Part shown: positions 19,440 to 27,296 of the stretch, piece after piece
Layout: each line of letters starts with the position of its first letter
How positions within the stretch are numbered: the stretch's first letter is position 1
Source of the DNA: Bacteroidota bacterium
Lineage (GTDB): Bacteria; Bacteroidota; Bacteroidia; Bacteroidales; Bacteroidaceae
NCBI GenBank assembly: GCA_023458215.1
Contig: JAEXAJ010000076.1
Location: forward strand, 1-41,409
Length of the DNA stretch: 41,409 bases
Direction: 5' to 3'
Position numbers and translations under genes: made by a program
The notes under the pieces: generated by a model
Seen by the model: only the letters and a program-made list of their open reading frames with translations
Told to the model about the DNA's origin: nothing
Databases searched by the model: none

Positions 19440-21656
19440 ATGGAAACAGATGAATTTTTCACTACTGATGAGAAGGAGTTACTCTTCACGCTCTACCGAA
19501 AATTATTGCAACTTTCCGGCGAAACGCTCCTGAAGGGTGATTGCAAAAAACTGAAAACACATCTTATCAATACAATACAAAGCAACCATATCCAACGGGA
19601 TATATTCGGTTTGAACCCGGTCATTAAAGATATGCAAACCGCTGTTATTGTAGCGGAAGAGATAGGCATGAAGCGTGCTTCCATTTTTGGACTGATGCTT
19701 CACGACTCCGTACGTTGCGGTACTTGTACCACCGATGAAGTAGAACGAAGTTACGGCGAAGACGTAGCAGGCATCATTCGCGGCTTGATACGTGTAAACG
19801 AGCTATACTCCAAAAGTCCGATTATAGAGTCGGAGAACTTCCGTAACTTCCTGCTATCTTTTGCCGAGGATATGCGCGTGATACTCATCATGATTGCCGA
19901 CCGTGTAAACATTATGCGGCAGATAAAAGACTGCGACAATGAGAATGCCCGTCAACAAGTAGCCAACGAGGCTGCCTACCTCTATGCTCCCCTCGCCCAC
20001 AAACTGGGCTTATACAAGCTGAAATCGGAATTGGAAGATCTCTCTCTGAAATATACGGAGAAGGAGAAATACTATCATATCAAAGAAAAGCTCAACGAGA
20101 CAAAAGCTTCGCGAGACAAGTACATTGCAGCCTTCATTGCCCCGATACAAAAAAAACTGGAAGAAGCAGGATTGAAGTTCCACCTCAAAGGACGAACCAA
20201 GTCCATACACTCCATCTACCAGAAGATGAAGAAGCAGAAATGTCCTTTCGAAAGTGTGTACGACTTGTTCGCCATCCGTGTGATTCTTGAATCTTCTCAG
20301 GAAAAAGAGAAATTGGAATGTTGGCAAGCGTATTCTATTGTTACGGATATGTACCAGCCCAATCCGAAACGTCTGCGCGACTGGCTATCCGTACCCAAAA
20401 GCAACGGTTATGAATCATTGCATATCACTGTAATGGGTCCCGAAGGCAAATGGGTGGAAGTGCAGATACGTACCGAACGCATGGACGAGATTGCCGAGCG
20501 GGGTCTTGCCGCACACTGGCGCTATAAAGGAATAAAAGGCGAATCGGGAATCGACGAGTGGTTGACATCCGTACGTGAGGCTTTAGAGAACTCGGACAAT
20601 GGTCTTGAAGCGATGGATCGTTTCAAGTTGGATTTATATGAAGACGAAGTTTTTGTGTTTACGCCCAAAGGGGATTTATTCAAGTTGGGCAAAGGTTCTA
20701 CCGTGCTGGATTTCGCCTTTCATATCCACACTAAATTAGGTTGCAAGTGTATCGGTGCCAGAGTAAACAACAAGAATGTGCAGTTGAAGCACATCTTGCA
20801 AAGCGGCGACCAGGTGGAGATCATGACATCCAACACCCAGACACCCAAGCAAGACTGGTTGAATATTGTAACCACTTCGAAAGCCCGTACCAAGATACGT
20901 CAAGCTTTGAAGGAAATGGCTGCCCGCCAGCATGCTTTTGCCAAAGAGACATTGGAACGCAAGTTCAAAAACCGGAAGATTGAATATGATGAAGCCACGA
21001 TGATGCGCCTCATCAAACGTCTCGGCTTCAAAGTAGTGACCGATTTCTATCAGGCCATTGCCGACGAAGTGCTCGATGTAAACGACTTCCTCGACAAGTA
21101 CCTTGAACAGCAGAAACGTGATAATGACGTACACGACGAAATAACCTACCGCAGCGCCGAAGGCTACAACCTCCAGCAGGGCATGCCCGAAGAAATTCAT
21201 TCGAAGGAGGATGTACTCGTTATCGACCAAAACCTGAAAGGACTGGATTTCAAGCTGGCACGTTGTTGCAGTCCGATTTATGGAGACGATGTATTCGGCT
21301 TTGTCAGTGTGACGGGAGGAATAAAGATACACCGTAGTGACTGCCCCAATGCCGGTGACTTGCATTCGCGTTTCGGCTATCGTATCGTCAAAGCCCGTTG
21401 GGCGGGAAAATCGCAAGGGACACAATATCCCATTACCCTGCGTGTAGTGGGGCATGATGATATCGGTATTGTAACGAACATTACTTCTATCATTTCCAAA
21501 GAGATCGGCATCACCCTGCGTAGTATCGGAATAGACTCTAACGACGGTTTATTCTCCGGCACGCTAACCGTCATGGTAGGCGATACTGGACGATTAGAAG
21601 CATTGATAAAGAAACTGAGAACTATTAAGGGGGTAAAACAAGTCAGTAGAAATTAA
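19440..21656 (+). CDS. RelA/SpoT family (p)ppGpp synthetase with degenerate hydrolase domain
   Basis: The protein is 738 aa from 19440; the longer frame from 19356 adds a basic stretch overlapping the promoter. Order: HD domain (about 30-185), synthetase domain (about 225-385) with GRTKSIHSIYQKM, SNGYESLH (323-328) and VEVQIRT, TGS (about 403-465) and C-terminal ACT (about 664-735). The HD motif keeps His88-Asp89 but the following Glu-Asp of hydrolases is Arg92-Cys93 (LHDSVRCGT). The late DRxxN motif reads ADRVNI, with Ile158 where Asn is expected. The hydrolase is therefore probably dead and the protein a RelA-type synthetase for the stringent response. A SpoT-like partner would be needed elsewhere. 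Confidence 0.93.
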   Translation: METDEFFTTDEKELLFTLYRKLLQLSGETLLKGDCKKLKTHLINTIQSNHIQRDIFGLNPVIKDMQTAVIVAEEIGMKRASIFGLMLHDSVRCGTCTTDEVERSYGEDVAGIIRGLIRVNELYSKSPIIESENFRNFLLSFAEDMRVILIMIADRVNIMRQIKDCDNENARQQVANEAAYLYAPLAHKLGLYKLKSELEDLSLKYTEKEKYYHIKEKLNETKASRDKYIAAFIAPIQKKLEEAGLKFHLKGRTKSIHSIYQKMKKQKCPFESVYDLFAIRVILESSQEKEKLECWQAYSIVTDMYQPNPKRLRDWLSVPKSNGYESLHITVMGPEGKWVEVQIRTERMDEIAERGLAAHWRYKGIKGESGIDEWLTSVREALENSDNGLEAMDRFKLDLYEDEVFVFTPKGDLFKLGKGSTVLDFAFHIHTKLGCKCIGARVNNKNVQLKHILQSGDQVEIMTSNTQTPKQDWLNIVTTSKARTKIRQALKEMAARQHAFAKETLERKFKNRKIEYDEATMMRLIKRLGFKVVTDFYQAIADEVLDVNDFLDKYLEQQKRDNDVHDEITYRSAEGYNLQQGMPEEIHSKEDVLVIDQNLKGLDFKLARCCSPIYGDDVFGFVSVTGGIKIHRSDCPNAGDLHSRFGYRIVKARWAGKSQGTQYPITLRVVGHDDIGIVTNITSIISKEIGITLRSIGIDSNDGLFSGTLTVMVGDTGRLEALIKKLRTIKGVKQVSRN

Positions 21657-21725
21657 GAATGAAGAATGAAGAATTTAGCTGCGCTATTATGCCGCATGGT
21701 AATTCTTCATTCTTCATTCTTAATT
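21651..21725. repeat. Family B inverted-repeat element, copy 2
   Basis: Perfect 25-bp arms (21651-21675 and 21701-21725, AAGAATGAAGAATGAAGAAT type) enclose TAGCTGCGC and CCGCATGGT. The cores match copy 1 at 17711. It overlaps the stop codon of the Rel-family gene and precedes dgkA. Confidence 0.85.
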
Positions 21726-21745
21726 CTTCATTTAACAAATCTTTT

Positions 21746-22105
21746 ATGAAATACGATTTTAAGAAGCAGCTTCGGAGTTTTGGTTTTGCCTGGCAAGGTA
21801 TAAAAAGCTGTATAGGCAAAGAACAGAATTTAAGCTTCCACCTTCTCGCTTCAGCAGTAGTGGTGGTGGCAGGGTTCCTATTGGGCATTACAAGAGTGGA
21901 ATGGTTGATTATCATTCTTTGCATCGGAGTGGTTATAGCGGCCGAATTATTCAACACTGCTATAGAAAGATTGGTAGACTTAGTTTCTCCCGGACGGCAT
22001 CCCATTGCCGGTCAGGTAAAAGATATTGCCGCCGGAGCAGTGCTGGTATGCGCTGCTGCAGCGGCAATTATAGGACTGATTATTTTTGTACCTTATCTAT
22101 TATAG
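21746..22105 (+). CDS. dgkA: Diacylglycerol kinase / undecaprenol kinase (DgkA type)
   Basis: The protein is 119 aa from the ATG at 21746. The longer frame from 21659 translates the family B repeat and is rejected. It is a small inner-membrane kinase with three hydrophobic spans (about 33-50, 52-68, 95-117). The signature AAELFNTAIERLVDLVSP contains the conserved Glu67, Asn70 and Glu74, and VKDIAAGAV follows. In Bacteroidetes it may phosphorylate undecaprenol or diacylglycerol to recycle lipid carriers. It is downstream of the Rel-family gene and may be co-transcribed if the repeat does not terminate. Confidence 0.9.
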   Translation: MKYDFKKQLRSFGFAWQGIKSCIGKEQNLSFHLLASAVVVVAGFLLGITRVEWLIIILCIGVVIAAELFNTAIERLVDLVSPGRHPIAGQVKDIAAGAVLVCAAAAAIIGLIIFVPYLL

Positions 22106-22133
22106 GGCATCCCCCCTAACAACACCATACAAA

Positions 22134-22164
22134 CAAATCACTAATCACTAACAACTAATCATTA
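22134..22164. repeat. Family A-like single arm
   Basis: CAAATCACTAATCACTAACA and the following ACTAATCA share the roughly 10-bp rhythm of the family A arms (CAAATAACTTATAACTCATA). No inverted partner was seen nearby. It lies between convergent dgkA and the MFS gene. Confidence 0.4.
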
Positions 22165-23142
22165 CCCCCTCACCTTCTTCTTCTTATAATAAGGGTAAGT
22201 CACAAATATAAAAAGTACTAAAGCTAAAACGGAAACCACTGAGGCGGTTTGGTAAACTAGTGCCTTATCCATCATTCGGCAAGCTATTGTCATCCCTATT
22301 AATATGCCCGCTTCCATGGATAAATGGCAGGTAGTATTCGCCGTTCCTCGCTGGCAATGATAGGATAGCTTGACAAACATTTTTGTGAACGGTACCGTCA
22401 CAACCGCTAATATCACTAATGCCAACATAGACCAATAATCGCCTGAAAACATCAACGGTAGCAGCACACCGGGTACAAAAGCTATCAGCAACACATTAAT
22501 AGCGAGCAACCATGCACGAGGCAGCAGAAAACGATCGACATTACAAACCGCCACCCCTATCGGAGCACGGAAAGCAACATACACTCTCGAAAGAAAAAGC
22601 ATGCAGAGAACGCCCAATGCCACAGAAAGGTAAACCACCATACGGAAATCATAGGTGCGGTACAGCCAAATGCCCAATACGACGCCTGCCAACATGCCCA
22701 AACGGGAAGCCCAAGCATACACCATGTTGCCTGCACTGCGACGAGCGGAAGTAGTTATATCAATAGCCACAGTGATGCCTGCCGTAGTAGCCAACCCAAA
22801 ACAGCCGCCCTGCACCAAGGCAAGCAGCAAAAGATTGGGATACGTATCTACAAAAGCATAGCCCAAAGCAGCCGCCAACATAACAAATATGGAATATATC
22901 AGCACACGCTTCCGCTTATAAGCATCGCCTAAATAAGCATGAAACGGGCCTACCAGGAACATAGCCGCCGCAAACACCAAAAACATGCTTCCCGTTTCGG
23001 CAACGGATATATCCAACCGCTGCCCTATAATAAAGGGCAACAATGGAAAAAGCATGTATACAGATGTGAACAACAACAAGTTTGATGTACACATCCGCCA
23101 ATAGTTCAGCGTCATAAGTCCACTAGTATTGTTCTTTCTCAT
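22162..23142 (-). CDS. MFS transporter (short, about 10 membrane segments)
   Basis: This 326-aa inner-membrane protein has MFS character: a first span [19 protein letters not shown], the loop [20 protein letters not shown] (motif A-like D and KRK) and an internal repeat in the C-half. It ends [11 protein letters not shown]. It is shorter than the usual 380-420 aa, mostly in the C-terminal half. The substrate is unknown. Its ATG at 23142 overlaps the last 20 bases of panB, implying translational coupling; an alternative ATG at 23115 would remove the overlap. Confidence 0.8.
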   Translation of the reverse strand: MRKNNTSGLMTLNYWRMCTSNLLLFTSVYMLFPLLPFIIGQRLDISVAETGSMFLVFAAAMFLVGPFHAYLGDAYKRKRVLIYSIFVMLAAALGYAFVDTYPNLLLLALVQGGCFGLATTAGITVAIDITTSARRSAGNMVYAWASRLGMLAGVVLGIWLYRTYDFRMVVYLSVALGVLCMLFLSRVYVAFRAPIGVAVCNVDRFLLPRAWLLAINVLLIAFVPGVLLPLMFSGDYWSMLALVILAVVTVPFTKMFVKLSYHCQRGTANTTCHLSMEAGILIGMTIACRMMDKALVYQTASVVSVLALVLFIFVTYPYYKKKKVRG

Positions 23143-23944
23143 TCGGGAAGTCTAAGTTCTTCACATCGGATATGTAACGGCTGATAGCATCCGTCATGAT
23201 CGTATGCAAATCGGCATAACGACGCAGGAAGCGAGGACGGAATCCATTGTTCATACCCAACATATCTTGTATCACAAGGACCTGACCGTCTACATCGCCA
23301 CCGGCACCAATACCGATAACAGGGATTGTCAATTCGCTTGCCACACGTGCAGCCAAAGCAGCAGGAATCTTTTCCAATACCAATGCAAAGCAACCGGCTT
23401 CTTCCAGCATGTGTGCATCGCTTATGAGTTTTTCAGCTTCCGTATCGTCTTTGGCGCGAACGGTATAAGTACCGTATTTATTAATGGATTGCGGCATCAA
23501 CCCAAGGTGTCCCATGATAGGAATACCGGCACTGAGAATACGCTTTACCGTACCGATGATTTCTTCGCCACCTTCCAGTTTCAAGGCATCGGCATGGCTT
23601 TCTTTCATAATACGGATGGCAGAAGCCAAGCCTTCCATCTCGTTGCCCTGATAAGAGCCGAACGGCATGTCTACCACCACCATAGCACGCTTTACACCAC
23701 GAACTACAGACTTACCGTGATAAATCATTTGATCGAGAGTGATGGGAAGAGTAGTCACATTACCTGCCATTACATTAGAGGCAGAGTCGCCAACTAGAAT
23801 TACATCGACACCGGCACCATCTACAATCTGTGCCATGGTATAGTCGTAAGATGTCAACATTGATATCTTTTCACCTCTTTGTTTCATTTCAATGAGGCGA
23901 TGAGTAGTCACTTTGCGAGTGTCGTCTGAAATATATCCAGCCAT
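23123..23944 (-). CDS. panB: 3-methyl-2-oxobutanoate hydroxymethyltransferase (ketopantoate hydroxymethyltransferase)
   Basis: This 273-aa PanB carries out the first step of pantothenate/CoA synthesis, adding a hydroxymethyl group from methylene-THF to 2-oxoisovalerate. [19 protein letters not shown] and [11 protein letters not shown] contain the Mg2+-binding Asp, followed by [30 protein letters not shown] and [18 protein letters not shown], in the family's order and usual length. The -7 box TACCTTTG (23972-23979) lies 27 bp upstream. The MFS gene overlaps its 3' end. Confidence 0.95.
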   Translation of the reverse strand: MAGYISDDTRKVTTHRLIEMKQRGEKISMLTSYDYTMAQIVDGAGVDVILVGDSASNVMAGNVTTLPITLDQMIYHGKSVVRGVKRAMVVVDMPFGSYQGNEMEGLASAIRIMKESHADALKLEGGEEIIGTVKRILSAGIPIMGHLGLMPQSINKYGTYTVRAKDDTEAEKLISDAHMLEEAGCFALVLEKIPAALAARVASELTIPVIGIGAGGDVDGQVLVIQDMLGMNNGFRPRFLRRYADLHTIMTDAISRYISDVKNLDFPNEKEQY

Positions 23945-23971
23945 TTTATTTCTATTTTTGAGTTACGGGCG

Positions 23972-23979
23972 CAAAGGTA
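23972..23979 (-). promoter_or_regulatory. Promoter -7 element for panB
   Basis: TACCTTTG on the minus strand; TTGC about 21 bp upstream, inside the end of the HAD gene, could be the -33 element. Confidence 0.6.
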
Positions 23980-23992
23980 ATCCTTTTTCTGA

Positions 23993-24640
23993 TTACTTAT
24001 GCAATTGAGTCAATTTATCGTAGGTGAAGCCTGTAAAGTCATCCAGGATGTAATGACATAACGGGGCGATCTCTTCGCGTGAGTTGGTCGTTGCCAGGCC
24101 GATGACGGTTGCACCGGATGCCATTCCCGCTTTCAGTCCGTTGAAGGAGTCCTCGAAGATATAGGTAGTATCGGGAGTGGTACCGAATACTTCCATACCA
24201 AGCAGGAAACAATCGGGCGCAGGTTTGGAAGCAGTAAACATCTCGGCGGTAAGAATACGGTCGAAAAGTGTCTTTATTTCGGGATGAACCTTATAGACAG
24301 CGGCCATTTTAGCCTCGTTGGAGCTGGTGACAACGGCTGTTTTCACATCGTGACAGTGAAGGTCGGCTATGAAATCGAGCACACCGGGAATAAAGTCGAA
24401 CGACATTTCTTGTTCAAAGCGGTTCAGGCGTTCTGTGATTTCAGCTTGTTCTTTCATCATACCCGGGAAGAAAGTATCATAAATATATACTAAGGTTTGT
24501 CCCTTTACCTTGCCTTCTATATCATCCATCCCCAAGTATTCTATTCCCATCTGATGCCAAAAGTGGCTGTACTGTGTTTCGGTGTCGACCACCACACCGT
24601 CAAAATCAAAAAGAACGGCCTTTGTTTTCATTGTGTCCAT
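23993..24640 (-). CDS. HAD-superfamily phosphatase (beta-phosphoglucomutase-like)
   Basis: The protein is 215 aa from the ATG at 24640; Met4 (24631) is an alternative. A longer frame to 24880 would overlap the divergent MATE gene and its own promoter. Motif I is VLFDFDGVVVDTET with Asp12 and Asp14. The cap domain follows, motif II is VVTSSNE, motif III Lys is in ASKPAPDCF, and motif IV is IFEDSFNGLKAG. It is of the HAD type IA, beta-PGM-like class acting on sugar phosphates or similar; the substrate is not determinable. Confidence 0.88.
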   Translation of the reverse strand: MDTMKTKAVLFDFDGVVVDTETQYSHFWHQMGIEYLGMDDIEGKVKGQTLVYIYDTFFPGMMKEQAEITERLNRFEQEMSFDFIPGVLDFIADLHCHDVKTAVVTSSNEAKMAAVYKVHPEIKTLFDRILTAEMFTASKPAPDCFLLGMEVFGTTPDTTYIFEDSFNGLKAGMASGATVIGLATTNSREEIAPLCHYILDDFTGFTYDKLTQLHK

Positions 24641-24687
24641 AAACTTACTTTTACCTAATTCTGTTAATACCATATTATATTGGGCTA

Positions 24688-24719
24688 CAAAGGTCTGAAT
24701 AATCATCGAACCAAGCAAA
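24688..24719 (-). promoter_or_regulatory. Promoter for the HAD phosphatase gene
   Basis: On the minus strand TTTG (24716-24719) is followed after a 20-bp spacer by GACCTTTG (24688-24695), one base off the -7 consensus, 47 bp before the start. Confidence 0.5.
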
Positions 24720-24726
24720 TATTTCC

Positions 24727-24734
24727 TATCTTTG
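24727..24734 (+). promoter_or_regulatory. Promoter -7 element for the MATE gene
   Basis: TATCTTTG lies 24 bp before the ATG at 24759. Confidence 0.6.
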
Positions 24735-24758
24735 TGCACTCTTAATTGACTCAATTCA

Positions 24759-26123
24759 ATGAACAACCCGCATATTTTAGGAACCGAGCGCATTAGCAAA
24801 CTGCTGTTGCAGTACTCCATACCTGCCATAATTGGTATGACTATCACTTCATTGTACAACATCATCGACAGTATTTTCATCGGTCATGGTGTCGGAGCAA
24901 TGGGTATCGCAGGACTTGCCATCACTTTCCCGTTAATGAACTTAGTGGTAGCTTTCTGTACGATGGTTTCGGCGGGTGGATCTACCATCTCATCGATCCG
25001 GTTGGGGCAAAAAGACTTGAACGGAGCGACGGAGGTCTTAGGCAATACGTTGATGTTCTGCCTCATCAATGCGTTTGTATTTGGGGGTATCTCTTTTATT
25101 TTCCTGGACGATATACTCCTCTTTTTCGGTGCCAGCAATGATACGTTGCCCTACGCACGCGACTTTATGCAAGTGATTTTGCTGGGTACTCCCATTACTT
25201 ATACCATGATCGGTCTGAATAACATCATGCGCGCTACCGGATATCCCAAGAAGGCAATGCTGACTTCGATGGTGACGGTAGTTTGCAACGTCATTCTTGC
25301 GCCTATCTTTATCTTCCACTTTGATTGGGGGATTCGGGGTGCAGCAACGGCTACAGTGATTTCACAATTTATCGGTATGGTGTGGGTAGTGAGCCACTTC
25401 TTCCAAAAGACAAGCATCGTACGGCTGCATCGTGGATTCTGGAAGATGAAAAAACGCATCATCGGCAGTATTCTCTCCATCGGCATGTCTCCGTTCCTGA
25501 TGAATGTAACGGCATGTGTGATCGTTATTATTGTCAATAACAGCCTGCAACGTTATGGTGGCGATATGGCTATCGGCGCATACGGCATCATGAACCGTTT
25601 GCTGGTGCTTTATGTGATGATTGTTTTAGGGTTGACAATGGGAATGCAACCCATCATAGGTTATAACTTCGGTGCACAGAAGTACGACCGTGTGAAGGCT
25701 ACGCTACGACTGGGCATTATAACGGGCGTATGCATCACCAGCACGGGATTCATTATCTGCGAACTCTTTCCGCATGCCGTATCCGCTATCTTCACCAGTG
25801 ATGAGCAACTGATTGATATGGCATCAAGAGGAGTACGTATCGCCATAGCCATGTTCCCGTTTGTGGGCGCACAGATCGTGATCGGCAACTTCTTCCAAAG
25901 TATTGGAAAGGCTAAGATTAGTATCTTCTTGTCGTTAACACGTCAATTGCTATATCTGCTGCCGGGTCTACTGATTTTCCCGCATTATTTAGGATTGGAT
26001 GGTGTGTGGACTTGCATGCCTGTATCGGATTTCTTTGCATTTGTAACGGCAGCTGTGGCGTTGGGGATTTATGTGAAGAAAACAAACGCTCACTTAGAAA
26101 AACGAGGTGAAAGACTGCGATAG
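24759..26123 (+). CDS. MATE family Na+/H+-coupled multidrug exporter
   Basis: This 454-aa protein has about 12 membrane segments in two related halves. The N-terminal ISKLLLQYSIPAIIGMTITS, VSAGGSTISSIRLGQKD and the second-half GMQPIIGYNFGAQKYDRVK are typical of the DinF/NorM-like MATE branch. It exports cationic or aromatic compounds across the inner membrane. It is divergent from the HAD gene. Its 3' end overlaps by 34 bp the 3' end of the convergent kinase-like gene, with no terminator between them. Confidence 0.92.
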   Translation: MNNPHILGTERISKLLLQYSIPAIIGMTITSLYNIIDSIFIGHGVGAMGIAGLAITFPLMNLVVAFCTMVSAGGSTISSIRLGQKDLNGATEVLGNTLMFCLINAFVFGGISFIFLDDILLFFGASNDTLPYARDFMQVILLGTPITYTMIGLNNIMRATGYPKKAMLTSMVTVVCNVILAPIFIFHFDWGIRGAATATVISQFIGMVWVVSHFFQKTSIVRLHRGFWKMKKRIIGSILSIGMSPFLMNVTACVIVIIVNNSLQRYGGDMAIGAYGIMNRLLVLYVMIVLGLTMGMQPIIGYNFGAQKYDRVKATLRLGIITGVCITSTGFIICELFPHAVSAIFTSDEQLIDMASRGVRIAIAMFPFVGAQIVIGNFFQSIGKAKISIFLSLTRQLLYLLPGLLIFPHYLGLDGVWTCMPVSDFFAFVTAAVALGIYVKKTNAHLEKRGERLR

Positions 26124-26773
26124 GTGTGAAAGCTTTCGCTCTGGGTAGTATATATAATTGTGTCTATAAAATAAAGATGTCCATCTGTACCATATAAAAC
26201 ATTATTGGGCAGTGCGTCAAAGATATCATACTCCCCATTTGTGAAGTATTCCCCTCCTAACTGCGGCTGAAAACCACTAGAAACCAAAGCGTTTGATATT
26301 TCATCTTCCGTAGCTTCACGCTCGGCATGAATAAATGGTTGACTAAGTATCGCACAAACCCTACCGCTTTGATTCAAAGTAAAACCTATTAAATCGTACT
26401 GACACTCTGAGAAGTAATGATTATGAGCTTGAATCCGTTCAAAGAAAGAATTCAGATTGTCGTCGGCATATCTGAAGTCATTCAATTTATAAACAATATC
26501 AGCATCATAAGCCGAATAAACTTCATTTTCCGAACCTCGGTCAACGTACTCTCCTAAGACGGATATATCTGCAACCCAGCAATCGTTTTCTATTGCGAAT
26601 CTTCGGAGCGCATTAATTTGGACTCCCTTGCAAGCCGTTGTTCCCGCAACCGCTTGAATTGATTCAAACGTTCGATACGAGACATCGGATGCTTCTGCCA
26701 AAACGCTACGGAAGCCTTCTTCTGTTCTGTCACCTGACGGTGGTATTCTGTAATCTTTGCCATAATCTTCCAT
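26090..26773 (-). CDS. Orphan kinase-like protein related to polyvalent-protein kinase domains
   Basis: The protein is 227 aa from the ATG at 26773; a longer frame to 26845 covers the promoter. I recognise the fold type only tentatively. SENEVYSAYDADIVYKLND has a candidate ATP-site Lys96. YDIFDALPNNVLYGTDG (about 182-198) looks like a catalytic loop, and LYFIDT carries Asp204 in a metal-binding position, as in the Ser/Thr/Tyr kinase domain of polyvalent mobile-element proteins. A stand-alone copy with no other mobile gene nearby is unusual. The -33/-7 promoter (26782-26812) predicts a start only a few bases before the ATG, and no later Met exists. Confidence 0.6.
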   Translation of the reverse strand: MEDYGKDYRIPPSGDRTEEGFRSVLAEASDVSYRTFESIQAVAGTTACKGVQINALRRFAIENDCWVADISVLGEYVDRGSENEVYSAYDADIVYKLNDFRYADDNLNSFFERIQAHNHYFSECQYDLIGFTLNQSGRVCAILSQPFIHAEREATEDEISNALVSSGFQPQLGGEYFTNGEYDIFDALPNNVLYGTDGHLYFIDTIIYTTQSESFHTYRSLSPRFSK

Positions 26774-26781
26774 ATTTATTG

Positions 26782-26812
26782 CAAATATAACTCTTTGTCG
26801 CCATAAATCAAA
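26782..26812 (-). promoter_or_regulatory. Full -33/-7 promoter for the kinase-like gene
   Basis: TTTG (26809-26812), a 19-bp spacer and TATATTTG (26782-26789) match the Bacteroides promoter on the minus strand. The expected start point, near 26776, is at the start codon. Confidence 0.7.
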
Positions 26813-26930
26813 CAAAACCGGGAAATACTTTCTTTTTGTAACCACAGGACTGAATAGTTACGACAATCTTGTCAAGAGCAGATTTACGGAAGATTAACTA
26901 TAGACTGCGGGTAGATGCTCTTTCTTCTCG
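26813..26930. other. Spacer between the kinase-like gene promoter and the 22-bp array
   Basis: Non-coding. It holds the small palindrome GACA-ATCT-TGTC near 26862 and a distant 7-bp pair AAGAGCA (26874-26880) / TGCTCTT (26916-26922). Nothing else is recognised. Confidence 0.4.
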
Positions 26931-27164
26931 AAACAGATGATGTATTCGCCCTAAACACATCATCTGTTTATCCCAAACGCATGATGTGTTTCACCTGAAC
27001 AGATCATCTAAAACCCTGCACTTCATCATCCTAAACCTCAGGTCTTTTCGCCTAAACCTCAGGACTGGGTGAGACAAACCACGCGGGTTATGGCTCGTAA
27101 CGTGTGGCATTTCAGTCGATAAGGTGTGGTATTGGGGGAGCAAATAGGTGGCATTTCCTATAGA
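26931..27164. repeat. Degenerate 22-bp periodic array downstream of the ABC operon (array 1)
   Basis: AAAC or a one-to-two-base variant recurs at 26931, 26953, 26975, 26997, 27011, 27033, 27054, 27076, 27098, 27120 and 27142. Spacings are 22, 22, 22, 14, 22, 21, 22, 22, 22 and 22. Interiors differ but most are palindromic: AAACA-CATCATC-TGTTT, AAAC-GCATGATGT-GTTT, CCT-C-AGG (twice), AACC-ACGCG-GGTT, AAAT-AGGTGGC-ATTT. Neighbouring units resemble each other (ATGATG group, CCTCAGG group, GTGTGG group), as if made by local duplication. There is no coding frame, since 22 is not a multiple of three. Confidence 0.75.
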
Positions 27165-27176
27165 GTACCGGCGAGG

Positions 27177-27211
27177 AAAAAAAGAAAAGGAGAAGCAAAG
27201 CCTCTCCTTTT
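27177..27211 (-). terminator. Rho-independent terminator after the ABC operon
   Basis: On the minus strand AAAAGGAGA and TCTCCTTTT (27203-27211 and 27185-27193) enclose a 9-nt loop, followed by C and seven T residues. Confidence 0.85.
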
Positions 27212-27244
27212 ACGCTAATTTAAAATTAAATGATCTATAAATTC
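27212..27244 (-). ncRNA. Candidate short RNA body between promoter and terminator
   Basis: A minus-strand promoter (27251-27281) would start near 27244, and the terminator at 27177-27211 would end it, giving a transcript of about 70 nt (27244-27175) with an AU-rich 5' half. No start codon with a useful frame was seen. It may be an RNA released downstream of the operon or a coincidence of signals. Confidence 0.3.
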
Positions 27245-27250
27245 ACTTTA

Positions 27251-27281
27251 CAAAGATACAACATCTGAAAGCCGATGTCAA
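27251..27281 (-). promoter_or_regulatory. Minus-strand promoter just past the last permease gene
   Basis: TTG (27279-27281, in TTGACA), a 20-bp spacer and TATCTTTG (27251-27258) match the Bacteroides promoter well. It points away from the operon toward the terminator and array 1. Confidence 0.55.
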
Positions 27282-27296
27282 GTGTTTCGGTTTTTT

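Noticed and set aside
20736..21455. 239-codon frame antisense to the Rel-family gene
   Set aside because: A shadow of a conserved TGS/ACT-containing gene; no independent features.
21659..21745. N-terminal extension of dgkA
   Set aside because: It also translates the family B repeat; the DgkA fold starts at the ATG at 21746.
24641..24880. 80-residue N-terminal extension of the HAD phosphatase
   Set aside because: It overlaps the divergent MATE gene and the promoter; the HAD fold begins at residue 4-8 of the shorter form.
26931..27164. CRISPR array
   Set aside because: Units are 22 bp with no invariant repeat and no separate spacers, and no cas genes are present.
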